Positions 11,541 through 19,946 of a stretch of 64,000 bases of DNA are shown here, piece by piece. Where the stretch lies: contig NZ_JADBEE010000002.1 of the NCBI RefSeq assembly GCF_014874065.1, positions 372,001-436,000 on the forward strand. The letters run 5' to 3'. Numbering within the stretch: the stretch's first letter is position 1; each line of letters begins with the position of its first letter. Source of the DNA: Nesterenkonia halotolerans. Its GTDB lineage: Bacteria > Actinomycetota > Actinomycetes > Actinomycetales > Micrococcaceae. Made by a program: the position numbers and the translations under genes. The notes below the pieces were generated by a model, which was given only the letters and a program-made list of their open reading frames with translations, was not told the origin of the DNA and searched no databases.

Positions 11541-12563
11541 GTGAAGAACTTAGGATTTCTCTCTTTCGGACACTGGACGCCCTCGCCGCATTCGCAGACC
11601 CGTTCAGCCTCAGATGTGCTGCTGCAGTCCATCGATCTCGCAGTCGCCGCCGAGGAGCTCGGGATCGACGGCGCGTACTACCGAGTGCACCATTACGCCC
11701 GGCAGCTGGCCTCACCGTTCCCGCTGCTCGCCGCCGTGGGTGCGAAGACCTCGAAGATCGAGATCGGCACCGGCGTGATCGACATGCGCTACGAGAACCC
11801 GCTGTACTTCGCCGAGGACGCGGGTGCGGCCGATCTCATCGCCGAGGGCAGGCTTCAGCTCGGCATCTCCCGCGGCTCACCAGAACAGGCAGTGGAGGGG
11901 TGGCGCCACTTCGGCTACCAGCCCGCCGAGGGTGAGTCCGACGCCGACATGGGGCGCCGCCACACCGAGGTCGCGCTGCAGGTGCTCTCCGGGCAGGGCT
12001 TCGCCGAGCCCAGCCCCCGCCCGATGTTCCCCAACCCACCCGGACTGCTGCGGCTTGAGCCTCATTCCGAGGGCCTGCGCCAGCGCATCTGGTGGGGAGC
12101 GGGATCCGACGCGACTGCCCGCTGGGCGGCGTCGAGGGGGATGAACCTCATGAGCTCCACGCTGAAGGATGACGAGACCGGGGAGCCGTTCCACATCCAG
12201 CAGGCCAAGCAGATCCAGGCCTTCCGCGAGGAATGGGCCAAGCATGATCACGGCTTCGAACCGCGGGTCTCCGTCTCGCGGTCCATCCTGCCCATCGTCT
12301 CGGATCAGGACCGTGCCTATTTCCTGGGGCAGCGCGACTCCCAGGACCAGATCGGGATGATCGACGAGAAGACCCGCGCGATCTTCGGACGCAGCTTCAC
12401 CGCCGAGCCTGACGTGCTCGTGGAGGAGCTCGCCAAGGACGAGGCGGTCCAGGCCGCGGACACCGTGCTGGTGACCGTGCCCAACCAGCTGGGCGTGGAC
12501 TACAACGCGCACATCCTGGAATCCCTGGCCGAGCACGTGGCCAAGCCCCTGGGCTGGAAGTAG
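11541..12563 (+). CDS. LLM-class (luciferase-like) flavin-dependent oxidoreductase
   Basis: A 340-residue member of the bacterial luciferase-like monooxygenase superfamily, a TIM-barrel enzyme using FMNH2 or F420. It opens MKNLGFLSFGHWTP and contains the blocks ELGIDGAYYRVHHYA, GTGVIDMRYENPLYFAED and GRLQLGISRGSPEQ. These match alkanal monooxygenase-like, FMN-type members more than F420 enzymes. Substrate unknown. The GTG start at 11541 has no obvious Shine-Dalgarno and lies 28 bp after folD. It is the last gene before the first copy of a palindromic repeat and the accessory island. Confidence 0.85.
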   Translation: MKNLGFLSFGHWTPSPHSQTRSASDVLLQSIDLAVAAEELGIDGAYYRVHHYARQLASPFPLLAAVGAKTSKIEIGTGVIDMRYENPLYFAEDAGAADLIAEGRLQLGISRGSPEQAVEGWRHFGYQPAEGESDADMGRRHTEVALQVLSGQGFAEPSPRPMFPNPPGLLRLEPHSEGLRQRIWWGAGSDATARWAASRGMNLMSSTLKDDETGEPFHIQQAKQIQAFREEWAKHDHGFEPRVSVSRSILPIVSDQDRAYFLGQRDSQDQIGMIDEKTRAIFGRSFTAEPDVLVEELAKDEAVQAADTVLVTVPNQLGVDYNAHILESLAEHVAKPLGWK

Positions 12564-12579
12564 CCGGCGTCGTCGTGTC

Positions 12580-12682
12580 GAGCCCCCACCCCCTGCGTTG
12601 AGCGGCGGATTCTCCGAGTAGTTGAGGCCTCTTGGCCCATGAAATGCTCGTAGAATCCGCCCCTCAACGGGGGTGGGGGCTC
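12580..12682. repeat. Palindromic dispersed repeat, copy 1 (left edge of catabolic island)
   Basis: Two arms, 12580-12613 and 12652-12682, are near-perfect reverse complements: 30 paired positions, a 3-nt bulge at the TGC of the left arm and one mismatch. They enclose a ~38-nt loop. The segment 12594-12628 matches 24503-24537 at 33 of 35 positions in the same orientation. Key core: GCGTTGAGCGGCGGATTCTC. It could also act as a terminator for the upstream oxidoreductase gene, although no T-run follows. Confidence 0.8.
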
Positions 12683-12749
12683 AACGTTGCAGGCAGCTGC
12701 CCTGGATATAGTGGAGATCAGACAATCACCGTCGAAAGGTCTCCTCGCT

Positions 12750-13343
12750 TTGAGCCTGCGCTACGCCATTCTGGCGATTCTCACCGCGGCACCGTTGACC
12801 GGCTATGAGACGGCGAAGCGATTCGAAGGCTCGGTGGGTCACGTCTGGCACGCGCCCGATTCACAGATCTACCCCGAGCTGCGCCGCATGGAGGCAGAAG
12901 CGCTCATTGAAGGTCGCGAGGAACGCTGGGGCTCGAACCGGCTCAAGACTCGGTACTACATCACCGCAGAGGGGGAGGCCGACTTCCGGACCTGGATGGC
13001 CACCCCGTTGAAGTACGCCCCCTGGCGAGATGTGGCGCATATGCAGGCGGCCTATTTCGAGTGGGCCGATCCGGAGAGTGTGCGCATGCACCTGGAGCAG
13101 CATGCGCAGCACTACCAGGAGCAGATCGACCAGTGGACGAGTCAGGTTCGGGACATCGAATCCCATGAGCACCCGATGATCGCGGCGCGGCTGCAGCGGT
13201 ATCCAGCAGAGCAGCACGAGCGGATCGTGGCGTTCAAATCATTTGCCTATGACGGATTGATTCGGCTCGCCCAGGCCGAGGTGGACTGGGCGAACCGCGG
13301 GCTGACTCTGCTGGAGGAACTCGAGGCAGATCAGACGCCCTAG
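12750..13343 (+). CDS. PadR-family transcriptional regulator
   Basis: A 197-residue DNA-binding repressor. The winged-helix PadR domain (about residues 1-85) starts with SLRYAILAILTAAPLTGYE and includes VWHAPDSQIYPELRRMEAEALIEGR; the C-terminal region from residue 95 looks like the Vir/PadR-C helical dimerisation domain. The TTG at 12750 is the natural start: it aligns with the family N-terminus and has GAAAGG 10 nt upstream. PadR proteins usually answer phenolic acids or antimicrobials. Its 4-bp convergent overlap with the acyl-CoA ligase and its place at the inner edge of the island suggest it regulates the island or a nearby transporter (inference). Confidence 0.88.
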   Translation: MSLRYAILAILTAAPLTGYETAKRFEGSVGHVWHAPDSQIYPELRRMEAEALIEGREERWGSNRLKTRYYITAEGEADFRTWMATPLKYAPWRDVAHMQAAYFEWADPESVRMHLEQHAQHYQEQIDQWTSQVRDIESHEHPMIAARLQRYPAEQHERIVAFKSFAYDGLIRLAQAEVDWANRGLTLLEELEADQTP

Positions 13344-14896
13344 GCGAACTGTCTCCGCAGGTCTGGCTTGCGGATCTTGCCGGACGCGGTGCGCGGCATG
13401 GAATCCACGAAGACCACGGACTTGGGGATCTTGTAGCGGGCCAGCTTGCCGTCCAGATGACCGAGCACCTGCTTCTCGCTGAGTTCGTGCCCTTCTCGCA
13501 CGACGACGATGGCCCGCGGCACCTCACCCCAGCGCGCGTCCTCAACCCCGATGACGGCGACGGCGGCCACCTCCTCCAGTGCGGCGATCTGTTGTTCCAC
13601 CTGGGCGGGGTAGATGTTCTCTCCACCGGAGATGATCATGTCTTTGAGCCGGTCGGAGATGAAGAGGAACCCTTCCTCATCGAAGTAGCCCATGTCACCG
13701 GTCTTGAGCCAGGTCGCGTGCTCCTCATGGACGAAGGAGCTGGCCGTGGCGTCGGGCCTGTTCCAATATTCGGCGATGACATTCCGGCCGTGTACCTGGA
13801 TCTCCCCGACCTCGCCGGGCGGGCAGGGCCGATCACCCGGATCCACGACGCGGACATCCGTGTGGAAGTGGGCGAGGCCACCGGAGCCTTGTTTGGATCT
13901 TGAATACGCCGGCGGCAGAGTGGTGGCCCCAGGCGAGGTTTCGGTCATGCCGTAGCCCATGGTGAACGCCAGACCGCGGCTCTCGTAGGCGTCGAGGACC
14001 CGCAGCGGCACTGCGGAGCCACCACAAGTGAGGTTCCGCAGCGAGGAGATGTCGGTGGACTCCCAGTTCGGATGTTCGCAGAGCAGCTGAAACGTCGTGG
14101 GCACTCCGGAGATGTTTGTGACCCGGTGCTCTTCGATGAGCTCGAGGACGCGTCCTGGTTCGAACTTCTGCTCGAGGACGATGCTTCCGCCCTTGAGGAT
14201 CACCGGCAAGGCCCCTTGACCCAGCGCGGCGACGTGGAACAGCGGCGCGATCATCAACGCGACGTCCTTGCTGGAGATGTCGAAATCGGTGAGCACATTG
14301 ATGGCATTCCAGGTCAGGTTCCCATGCGTGAGCATCGCTCCTTTGGGGTTTCCAGTGGTGCCCGACGTGTAGAGAATGACGGCGAGGTCATCATGGTCGA
14401 CCTCAACATCGCGACGCTCTGATGCGCCCGAATCCAGCACGGCTTCGAACTCCTCAGTGGGCACCGGGAACACCGTCCCCTCGCGCTGCTGCGGGGTGCC
14501 GTCCTCGACGGTGAGGACACGCTCCACTGCCGTCTCCCGGGCCCCTGCGGCGGCCAAGGGTTCCAGAGTTGCGGAGGCCACCAGGAGGCGCGCACCGGAA
14601 TCCTTGAGCGCGAACTGAATCTCAGGAGGAGCGAGACGCGTGTTGAGCGGCACGAAGACTGCACCCAGGGATCCCGTGGCGAAGAGCGTCTCCAGAAACG
14701 CGGCGGAGTTCTCGCCCAGATACGCCACTCGGTCACCGACTCCGACTCCGCGATCGGCGAAGGCGTTGGCGAGCCGGTCCACGCGGTCTGCCAGTTCGTC
14801 ATAGGTCAGCGTTCCACCCACGCTGACCAGGGCTGTCGCCCCGCGGGAGCGCACCCGGCGCCGATGGATCCAATCTCCCAGTCCGTGATTCTTCAT
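13340..14896 (-). CDS. Acyl-CoA synthetase / AMP-dependent ligase
   Basis: Activates a carboxylic acid to its CoA thioester via an acyl-AMP. The 518-residue length is typical of medium/long-chain or aryl-CoA ligases. The P-loop-like AMP motif ILYTSGTTGNPKGAML is near residue 175; other ANL motifs are GYGMTETSP, TGDMGYFDEEGFLFISDRLKDMI, and the C-terminal catalytic Lys in PRTASGKIRK. Its ATG overlaps the stop of the upstream binding-protein gene by 4 bp (ATGA), so it is the distal gene of the maoC-SBP-SBP-ligase transcription unit. It is probably the entry enzyme of the island's pathway; the substrate is not readable from sequence. Parts of this gene look less GC-rich than the core genes. Confidence 0.9.
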   Translation of the reverse strand: MKNHGLGDWIHRRRVRSRGATALVSVGGTLTYDELADRVDRLANAFADRGVGVGDRVAYLGENSAAFLETLFATGSLGAVFVPLNTRLAPPEIQFALKDSGARLLVASATLEPLAAAGARETAVERVLTVEDGTPQQREGTVFPVPTEEFEAVLDSGASERRDVEVDHDDLAVILYTSGTTGNPKGAMLTHGNLTWNAINVLTDFDISSKDVALMIAPLFHVAALGQGALPVILKGGSIVLEQKFEPGRVLELIEEHRVTNISGVPTTFQLLCEHPNWESTDISSLRNLTCGGSAVPLRVLDAYESRGLAFTMGYGMTETSPGATTLPPAYSRSKQGSGGLAHFHTDVRVVDPGDRPCPPGEVGEIQVHGRNVIAEYWNRPDATASSFVHEEHATWLKTGDMGYFDEEGFLFISDRLKDMIISGGENIYPAQVEQQIAALEEVAAVAVIGVEDARWGEVPRAIVVVREGHELSEKQVLGHLDGKLARYKIPKSVVFVDSMPRTASGKIRKPDLRRQFA

Positions 14897-15897
14897 CGGG
14901 CGCCCTCCCAGACCAGGTCGTCGGTGTTCGGGACCTCGCCGATGAGCCCGTGCCGCTCGGAGATCTCCGCGACCTCGTTGAGGGAATCAAGATTGACGTC
15001 CTCCGGGAAGGCGGGGATGGTGATCTCCTCCAGCATGGATTCGTCGATGGAGGTGTACTCCAACAGAACCTCGCGCACGGCCTCAGGGTTCTCTTCGGCG
15101 TAGGCCTGGGACTCTCGGACCGCGGTGTGGAAGCTCTCGATCAGCTCGGGATCGTCATCGACCAGTTGCTGGGAGGCGAAGTAGGTGCCGACGCCCAGTT
15201 CCTCCACCACGTCGGCGTAGGGAGCGAAGATGCGGTCGTAGCCCTGGTCGTCCGCCATGCTGGCGAAGGGGTCGACGGCGAAGATCGCGTCGACATTGTC
15301 AGCTTCGAGCTGGGCGAGCATGTCCGGGAAACCGACTTCTACGAAGTCGACGTTGGCGGGGTCCCCTCCGGCGTCCTCCACGCCTTGGGAGATCATCGAG
15401 TCGGAGATGTTGTTGAGCGTGTTCACCGCCACGCGCTGGCCCTCAAGGTCTTGTGCGGATTCGATGCCGGATTCTGGCTTGACCAGGACTGCGCCGAAGT
15501 CGTTCTCGGAATCACCGGTGGTCTGCGGTCCCGCGGCGACGGTCTGCAGCGGCAGTCCGTTGTCGGCCGCGATGAGCAGGGAGGTCACGTTGGAGAATCC
15601 AAAGTCCAAGTCCCCGGAGGAGACAGCAGGGATGATGGCGGCGCCGCCCTGCGCCAGGGTCAGCGTCAGGTCCAGGCCATGCTCTTCGAAGATGCCTTCC
15701 TGCTGACCCAGGTAGATCGGCGCAACGTCAACAATGGGAATCAGCCCGACCTCGACCTCTGTCAGCTCTCCATTGGAGGAGTCTGCCCCCTCGTCTGCTG
15801 GTTCGCCGTCGGCATCTCCTGAAGGCGAACCGCTTCCGCAAGCGGTCAGGGCGAGCACGGCGGACAGGGCGAACGCCCCGCTGGTGAAGTTTTTCAT
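14893..15897 (-). CDS. ABC transporter substrate-binding lipoprotein (NMT1/SsuA-like), paralogue 1
   Basis: A 334-residue solute-binding protein. The signal peptide starts MKNFTSGAFALSAVLALTAC with lipobox LTAC (Cys20). The mature part has the NMT1/THI5-SsuA fold signature: VGLIPIVDVAPIYLGQQEGI, FEEHGLDLTL, and DLEGQRVAVNTLNNISDS. Such proteins bind sulfonates, nitrate, taurine, pyrimidine precursors or aromatic acids. The start ATG 15897 has GGAG upstream; the longer open frame is artefactual. Its paralogue of identical length lies directly upstream, and the presumed ATPase and permeases lie at 21.5-24.4 kb in the same island. Confidence 0.9.
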   Translation of the reverse strand: MKNFTSGAFALSAVLALTACGSGSPSGDADGEPADEGADSSNGELTEVEVGLIPIVDVAPIYLGQQEGIFEEHGLDLTLTLAQGGAAIIPAVSSGDLDFGFSNVTSLLIAADNGLPLQTVAAGPQTTGDSENDFGAVLVKPESGIESAQDLEGQRVAVNTLNNISDSMISQGVEDAGGDPANVDFVEVGFPDMLAQLEADNVDAIFAVDPFASMADDQGYDRIFAPYADVVEELGVGTYFASQQLVDDDPELIESFHTAVRESQAYAEENPEAVREVLLEYTSIDESMLEEITIPAFPEDVNLDSLNEVAEISERHGLIGEVPNTDDLVWEGAR

Positions 15898-16031
15898 GTC
15901 AGTTCTCCGGTCTCTGGAGGTGCGAGGCAGATGGTGTGTTGGGCGTCCAAGGGTCGTGCGACAGCTTCTGACACCGCTGGCGGGCAACCTGGGATGTGTC
16001 TCCTGGTTGCCCGCCATCGGTGGTGGATCAG

Positions 16032-17036
16032 TTATTCACCTTCGAAGTACAGGGTGGATGTGTCGGGCTCTGCTTCGATGAAGTCGAACTTCACCATCAG
16101 CGCGCCTGCCTGCTCGATCTCATCGGTCGGGATCTCGGCGTTGAGCTCCTCCATGCGGAGGTTCTCGGCAGCCTCTTCCGGCAGGTCGATGAACTCTGGC
16201 AGCAGCGCCCGGGTGCCCTCTTCGTCCTCTTCGGCCATCTGCAGCGACTCGGTCATGGCGTCGGAGAAGGCCTGGGCGACCTCGGGGTTCTCCTCCACGT
16301 ACTCCCCGGAGCTGAAGCTCACCATGGTGGGCATTCCGGGGATGGCGTCCTGGAAGGAGTAGCCGACCAGCTGATTCGCGTCATCGGCGAGTGCACTGCT
16401 CAAGAAGGGCTCCGGGACCCAGATGGCGTCGGTGTTGCCCTGCTCGAGCTGGGCCGGCATGTCGGGGAAGGGCATCTCGGAGAACTCCACCGCGGAGGGA
16501 TCTCCGCCGGCCTGCTCCACCGATTCCATGATGGTCAGGTCGCCCTGGGTCTTCAGCGCGTTCACCGAGACGGTGTTGCCCTCAAGGTCCTCCCAGTCCT
16601 CGATCCCGCTTTCCACGGTGGAGACGACCCCCGCGATGTCATCACCCTCGGGAAGCGAGTTGGAGTACCCGGTGACGATCCGCATATCCAGGCCGCGGTC
16701 ATTGGCGTTGAGCACGGAGTTGGGGTTGCCGATGCCGAACTGCAGCTGCTGGGCGTTCACCGCGGGCAGCATGGCGGCACCGGCGTTCGAGGTGGAGAGC
16801 TCGACGTCGAGCCCATGTTCCTCGAAGATGCCGTTCTCGATGCCGTAGTAGATCCCCACGGAGGGAGCGATCGGCAGCACGCCCACGGTGATCGGGGTCA
16901 GCTCGCCACCTTCGCTGCTGGTCTCGCCCTCTGCCTCGGCGTCATCGCCGCCGGACGCGGAGCCGGACCCGCAGGCGCTCAGCGCGAGGATGCTGATCGC
17001 GGCGATGCCGGTGATGGATGCGACATTCTTCTTCAT
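16032..17036 (-). CDS. ABC transporter substrate-binding lipoprotein (NMT1/SsuA-like), paralogue 2
   Basis: A 334-residue solute-binding protein with signal peptide MKKNVASITGIAAISILALSAC (lipobox LSAC). It is clearly paralogous to the next gene: both share the IFEEHGLD block, the LEGxxVxVNxL block, GGDP and the FPDMxAQLExxNxDAI block. ATG 17036 has AAGGAG 6 nt upstream. Two binding proteins for one ABC core would allow uptake of related ligands, or one may act as a sensor (inference). The 134-bp gap to paralogue 1 has no clear promoter. Confidence 0.9.
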   Translation of the reverse strand: MKKNVASITGIAAISILALSACGSGSASGGDDAEAEGETSSEGGELTPITVGVLPIAPSVGIYYGIENGIFEEHGLDVELSTSNAGAAMLPAVNAQQLQFGIGNPNSVLNANDRGLDMRIVTGYSNSLPEGDDIAGVVSTVESGIEDWEDLEGNTVSVNALKTQGDLTIMESVEQAGGDPSAVEFSEMPFPDMPAQLEQGNTDAIWVPEPFLSSALADDANQLVGYSFQDAIPGMPTMVSFSSGEYVEENPEVAQAFSDAMTESLQMAEEDEEGTRALLPEFIDLPEEAAENLRMEELNAEIPTDEIEQAGALMVKFDFIEAEPDTSTLYFEGE

Positions 17037-17142
17037 GATTGCTCCTTGAGGTGTGGGGTCGCGGAAGGGCGGCCCACGGTGGGGTAGAGAGTCTCTGCGG
17101 TGGTGGCGGATGCTGGGGTGTGCATGGTCATCAGGGGTCGGC

Positions 17143-17616
17143 TCACGGGTAGAAGCGGGCCAGGAAGGTCGCCACGACAGCGGGTCGTTCCTGGCCTTCG
17201 ACCTCGAAGGTCGCGTCGACGACCAGGTGGAGGCCGCCCCCCTTGACCTCTTCGACCTCGCGGATGGTGCCGTGCATGCGAACTCGCGAACCGGCCTGCA
17301 CCGGTGAGGTGAAGCGCACCTTGTCCAGGCCGTAGTTGAGCTTCGTGCTGACATCGGTGACGTCGAAGAGTTCGCCCCAGAAGGGGATGATCAGGGAAAG
17401 CGTGAGGAAGCCATGGGCGATCGGTGCACCGAAGGGTCCATCCTTGGCGCGCTCGGGATCCACATGGATCCACTGGTGATCGTCGGTGGCGTCCGCGAAG
17501 GTGTTGATCATGTCCTGGGTGATCTCGCGCCAGGCGGTCTGTCCCAGGTCGGTGCCGGCCATCGAGCGTGCGTCTTCGAAAGAGACGACGGTCCGGGCTG
17601 CATTGGTGTCAGTCAT
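17143..17616 (-). CDS. MaoC-like (R)-specific enoyl-CoA hydratase
   Basis: A 157-residue hot-dog-fold enzyme, expected to hydrate an enoyl-CoA to the (3R)-hydroxyacyl-CoA. The hydratase-2 motif is visible at about residues 40-70: FADATDDHQWIHVDPERA followed by GPFGAPIAHGFLTLSL, with the catalytic Asp (in DDHQWIH) and His. GGAG lies 5 nt before the ATG. It is the first gene of a unit with the two binding proteins and the ligase. R-stereochemistry would fit the SDR at 19.9-20.9 kb, which resembles R-specific hydroxyacyl-CoA dehydrogenases. Confidence 0.88.
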   Translation of the reverse strand: MTDTNAARTVVSFEDARSMAGTDLGQTAWREITQDMINTFADATDDHQWIHVDPERAKDGPFGAPIAHGFLTLSLIIPFWGELFDVTDVSTKLNYGLDKVRFTSPVQAGSRVRMHGTIREVEEVKGGGLHLVVDATFEVEGQERPAVVATFLARFYP

Positions 17617-17654
17617 TCTGCTCCTCGACTCAAGGTGAGTGTGTTCTAGGTCAC

Positions 17655-17660
17655 ATTTTA
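17655..17660 (-). promoter_or_regulatory. Candidate -10 for the maoC-SBP-SBP-ligase unit
   Basis: On the minus strand, TAAAAT lies 39 bp upstream of the maoC-like ATG, in the 146-bp gap after the acyl-CoA dehydrogenase gene. The gap is AT-richer than its surroundings. No strong -35 is visible. Confidence 0.35.
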
Positions 17661-17762
17661 TTTCGGATAGGCGTGTGCCCAGGCGAATTATTGGATGCGA
17701 TTCGGTGTCGTTCTCATGTGCTGCACTGTGCGCCCTCGTATCCGCGGTGGCGCGTCGAATTC

Positions 17763-18959
17763 CTAGGTGAAAGCCCCCACTCCGGTCACCGCCCGTCCGA
17801 CGATGAGCGCGTTGATCTCGTGAGTGCCCTCATAGGAGTAGATGGCCTCCGCGTCGGCGTGGAATCGCGCCACATCGGTGTCCAGGGTGATCCCGTTGCC
17901 CCCGCAGACCTCTCGGGCCAGCGCCACGGTCTCGCGCAGACGCAACGAGGTGTACATCTTTGCCAGCGCGGAGTTCTCGTCCCGGTAGGTCCCGGCTGCC
18001 TGCTGCTCGCTCAGCTGGACGACCATGCCCAGGGAGGCGGTGAGGTTGCCCAGCATGAGCGCGAGCTTCTCCTGGATCAGCTGGAAGCCAGCGATGGGCC
18101 GGCCGAACTGCTCGCGTCGCGCCACATAGTCCAGTGCCGCCTCGTAGGCACCTGCCATCGCACCGGTGGCCATCCATGCCACATCCGAACGCATGCGCCG
18201 CAGACAGCCGGCGACGTCGGCGAAGCTGTTGATCCGTTGCAGCCGGGCACTCTCCGGGACCCGCACCTCGTGGTAGCTGATGTCGGCGTTCTGCATGATG
18301 CGCAGCGAGGCTTTGCGTGGAATCGTGGTCATGCTCAGGCCCGGCGCGGAGGTCGGCACCAGGAAGCACTTCACCTGGGAATCGGCGGTGTCCCGCGCAA
18401 AGGTTGCCACGACGTCGGCGGCACCGGCACCTCCGATCCAGCGCTTGGCGCCGTTGATGATCCACTCTCCCGTCTCAGGATCCTGGGTGGCCTCGGTGGC
18501 GAGGCCGCCGGCCACATCGGAGCCGTGGTCGGGCTCGGTGAGCGCGAAGACGCCGGTCAGCTCGTGAGTGACGATCTTCGCGTCGAGCTCACGAGCCTGC
18601 TCGGGGGAGCCGCCCAGAGTGCAGATCGTGCGGAAGAGGCTTGCGGCGGCGTTGTAGTAGGTGGCGACGTTGATGTCACAGCGGGTGAGCTCGAAGTTGC
18701 GGAACCCGAGGAAGATGTCTCGGATGGGTTCGCCCGCCGCTCGCAGCGCCGGCGGATCCATGAGCTGCTGCCCCCGCAGCGGAGCGATGATCTCTTCCGG
18801 GAAGCGCGCCTCGTCCCATGCCGCGTTCAGGTGCGGGTGGACCTCCTCGGCGAGCACGCGGCGCAGCTCGGTGATCACCGTGCGTTCGGCGAGGCTCAGT
18901 CGTTCGGCGAAGCCGTAGAGGTCGGACGGGATGACGGTGCCGCGCACTGGTTCACGCAT
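17763..18959 (-). CDS. Acyl-CoA dehydrogenase (glutaryl-CoA dehydrogenase-like)
   Basis: FAD enzyme that introduces an alpha-beta double bond into an acyl-CoA; 398 residues, normal length. Motifs: FALTEPDHGSDVAGG (FAD/substrate loop, about residue 142), WIINGAKRWIGGAGAADV, RREQFGRPIAGFQLIQEKLA, EVCGGNGITLD, and YEGTHEINALIVGRAV. In the last, the Glu of YEGT corresponds to the catalytic base in the glutaryl/isovaleryl-type subfamily. The ACAD ATG overlaps the end of the amidohydrolase gene by 8 bp, so the SDR-amidohydrolase-ACAD genes form one operon. Feeding electrons to an electron-transfer flavoprotein is expected, but no ETF gene is in the window. Confidence 0.92.
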   Translation of the reverse strand: MREPVRGTVIPSDLYGFAERLSLAERTVITELRRVLAEEVHPHLNAAWDEARFPEEIIAPLRGQQLMDPPALRAAGEPIRDIFLGFRNFELTRCDINVATYYNAAASLFRTICTLGGSPEQARELDAKIVTHELTGVFALTEPDHGSDVAGGLATEATQDPETGEWIINGAKRWIGGAGAADVVATFARDTADSQVKCFLVPTSAPGLSMTTIPRKASLRIMQNADISYHEVRVPESARLQRINSFADVAGCLRRMRSDVAWMATGAMAGAYEAALDYVARREQFGRPIAGFQLIQEKLALMLGNLTASLGMVVQLSEQQAAGTYRDENSALAKMYTSLRLRETVALAREVCGGNGITLDTDVARFHADAEAIYSYEGTHEINALIVGRAVTGVGAFT

Positions 18960-19857
18960 GGTCGGCTCCGGTCGGCGCGTCGAGCCCCAGCAGCGTCACG
19001 GCGTTGTGCTTGAGGATCTGCGGGCGCACCTCGTCCTTGATCGGCAGGTCGGCGAAGGCGGTGAGCCACTTCTCCGGGGTGATCAGCGGGTAGTCGGTGC
19101 CGAAGAGCAGCTTGGCCGAGAGGATGTTGTTCGCGCTGCGCACCAGGGCCTGTGGAAAGTACTTCGGCGACCAGCCGGAGAGGTCGATGTAGACATTGGA
19201 CTTATGGGTCGCGATGGAGATCGCCTCGTCCTGCCAGGGCACCGAGGGGTGCGCCATGATGATCGGCAGCTGCGGGAAGTCCGCGGCGACGTCGTCGAGC
19301 AGCAGCGGGTTGGAGTACTTCAGCTTCAGCCCGCCTCCACCCGGGGTGCCTGCCCCCATTCCGTTCTGCCCGGTGTGGAAGATCAGCGGAAGCCCGATCT
19401 CTTCCAGCGCCTCCCACAGCGGGTAGTGCTGCGGGTCCGAGGGGTCGAAGCCCTGCACGGTGGGGTGGAACTTGAACCCGCGCACGCCGAGCTCTTCGGC
19501 CTGACGCTGCGCCTCGGTGATCGCCTCAGCGCCCAGCCAGGGGTCCACCGATCCGAAGGGCAGCAGCACATCATTGTTGCGCAGGCAGCCTGCGACCAGA
19601 TCATCGATGGAGTTGGGTGCGTGCTGCAGCTGCGTGCGCGCATCCACGGTGAAGACCACGGCCGCCATGCGGTGGCCTCGGTAGACCTCTGCGATGCGGT
19701 CGATCGAGGGCGTGCGCTCGGCGGTCTTGAAGTACTTCGCGGAGGCCTCGAAGAACACCTCGGGCAGCGCCCGATGCCCGCTGGAGTCCATCTCCAGGTG
19801 GACATGGGTGTCCACCGCTTCGATGGTGCTCAGATCAATGGCTGATCGGTATCGCAT
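18952..19857 (-). CDS. Amidohydrolase family protein (COG2159, amidohydrolase_2)
   Basis: A 301-residue TIM-barrel metal enzyme of the Amidohydrolase_2 family, which includes non-oxidative decarboxylases and C-C or C-O hydrolases. Metal-site motifs: DTHVHLEMD near residue 16, FKFHPTVQGFDP, FHTGQNGMGAG, IIMAHPSVPW, and LLFGTDYPLITPEKW with the conserved Asp. AGGAG precedes the ATG. Within an acyl-CoA pathway that lacks a thiolase gene here, it could cleave the final CoA or 2-oxo intermediate, or decarboxylate an aromatic acid; this is inference. It overlaps the ACAD gene and follows the SDR gene by 89 bp. Confidence 0.85.
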   Translation of the reverse strand: MRYRSAIDLSTIEAVDTHVHLEMDSSGHRALPEVFFEASAKYFKTAERTPSIDRIAEVYRGHRMAAVVFTVDARTQLQHAPNSIDDLVAGCLRNNDVLLPFGSVDPWLGAEAITEAQRQAEELGVRGFKFHPTVQGFDPSDPQHYPLWEALEEIGLPLIFHTGQNGMGAGTPGGGGLKLKYSNPLLLDDVAADFPQLPIIMAHPSVPWQDEAISIATHKSNVYIDLSGWSPKYFPQALVRSANNILSAKLLFGTDYPLITPEKWLTAFADLPIKDEVRPQILKHNAVTLLGLDAPTGADHA

Positions 19858-19911
19858 CGCAGGGCTCCTCTCCTGATCTCGACTGGCCTGGTGGCTGGGC
19901 TGGTTCGGGCT

Positions 19912-19932
19912 GGCCCGACTGGGCCCGACTGG
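19912..19932. repeat. Short direct repeat in SDR-amidohydrolase gap
   Basis: GGCCCGACTGG occurs at 19912-19922 and 19922-19932, inside a 70-bp stretch of degenerate CTGG/GACTGG repeats that fills the intergenic gap. No function is evident. Confidence 0.5.
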
Positions 19933-19946
19933 CTGGGCTTTGTGGA

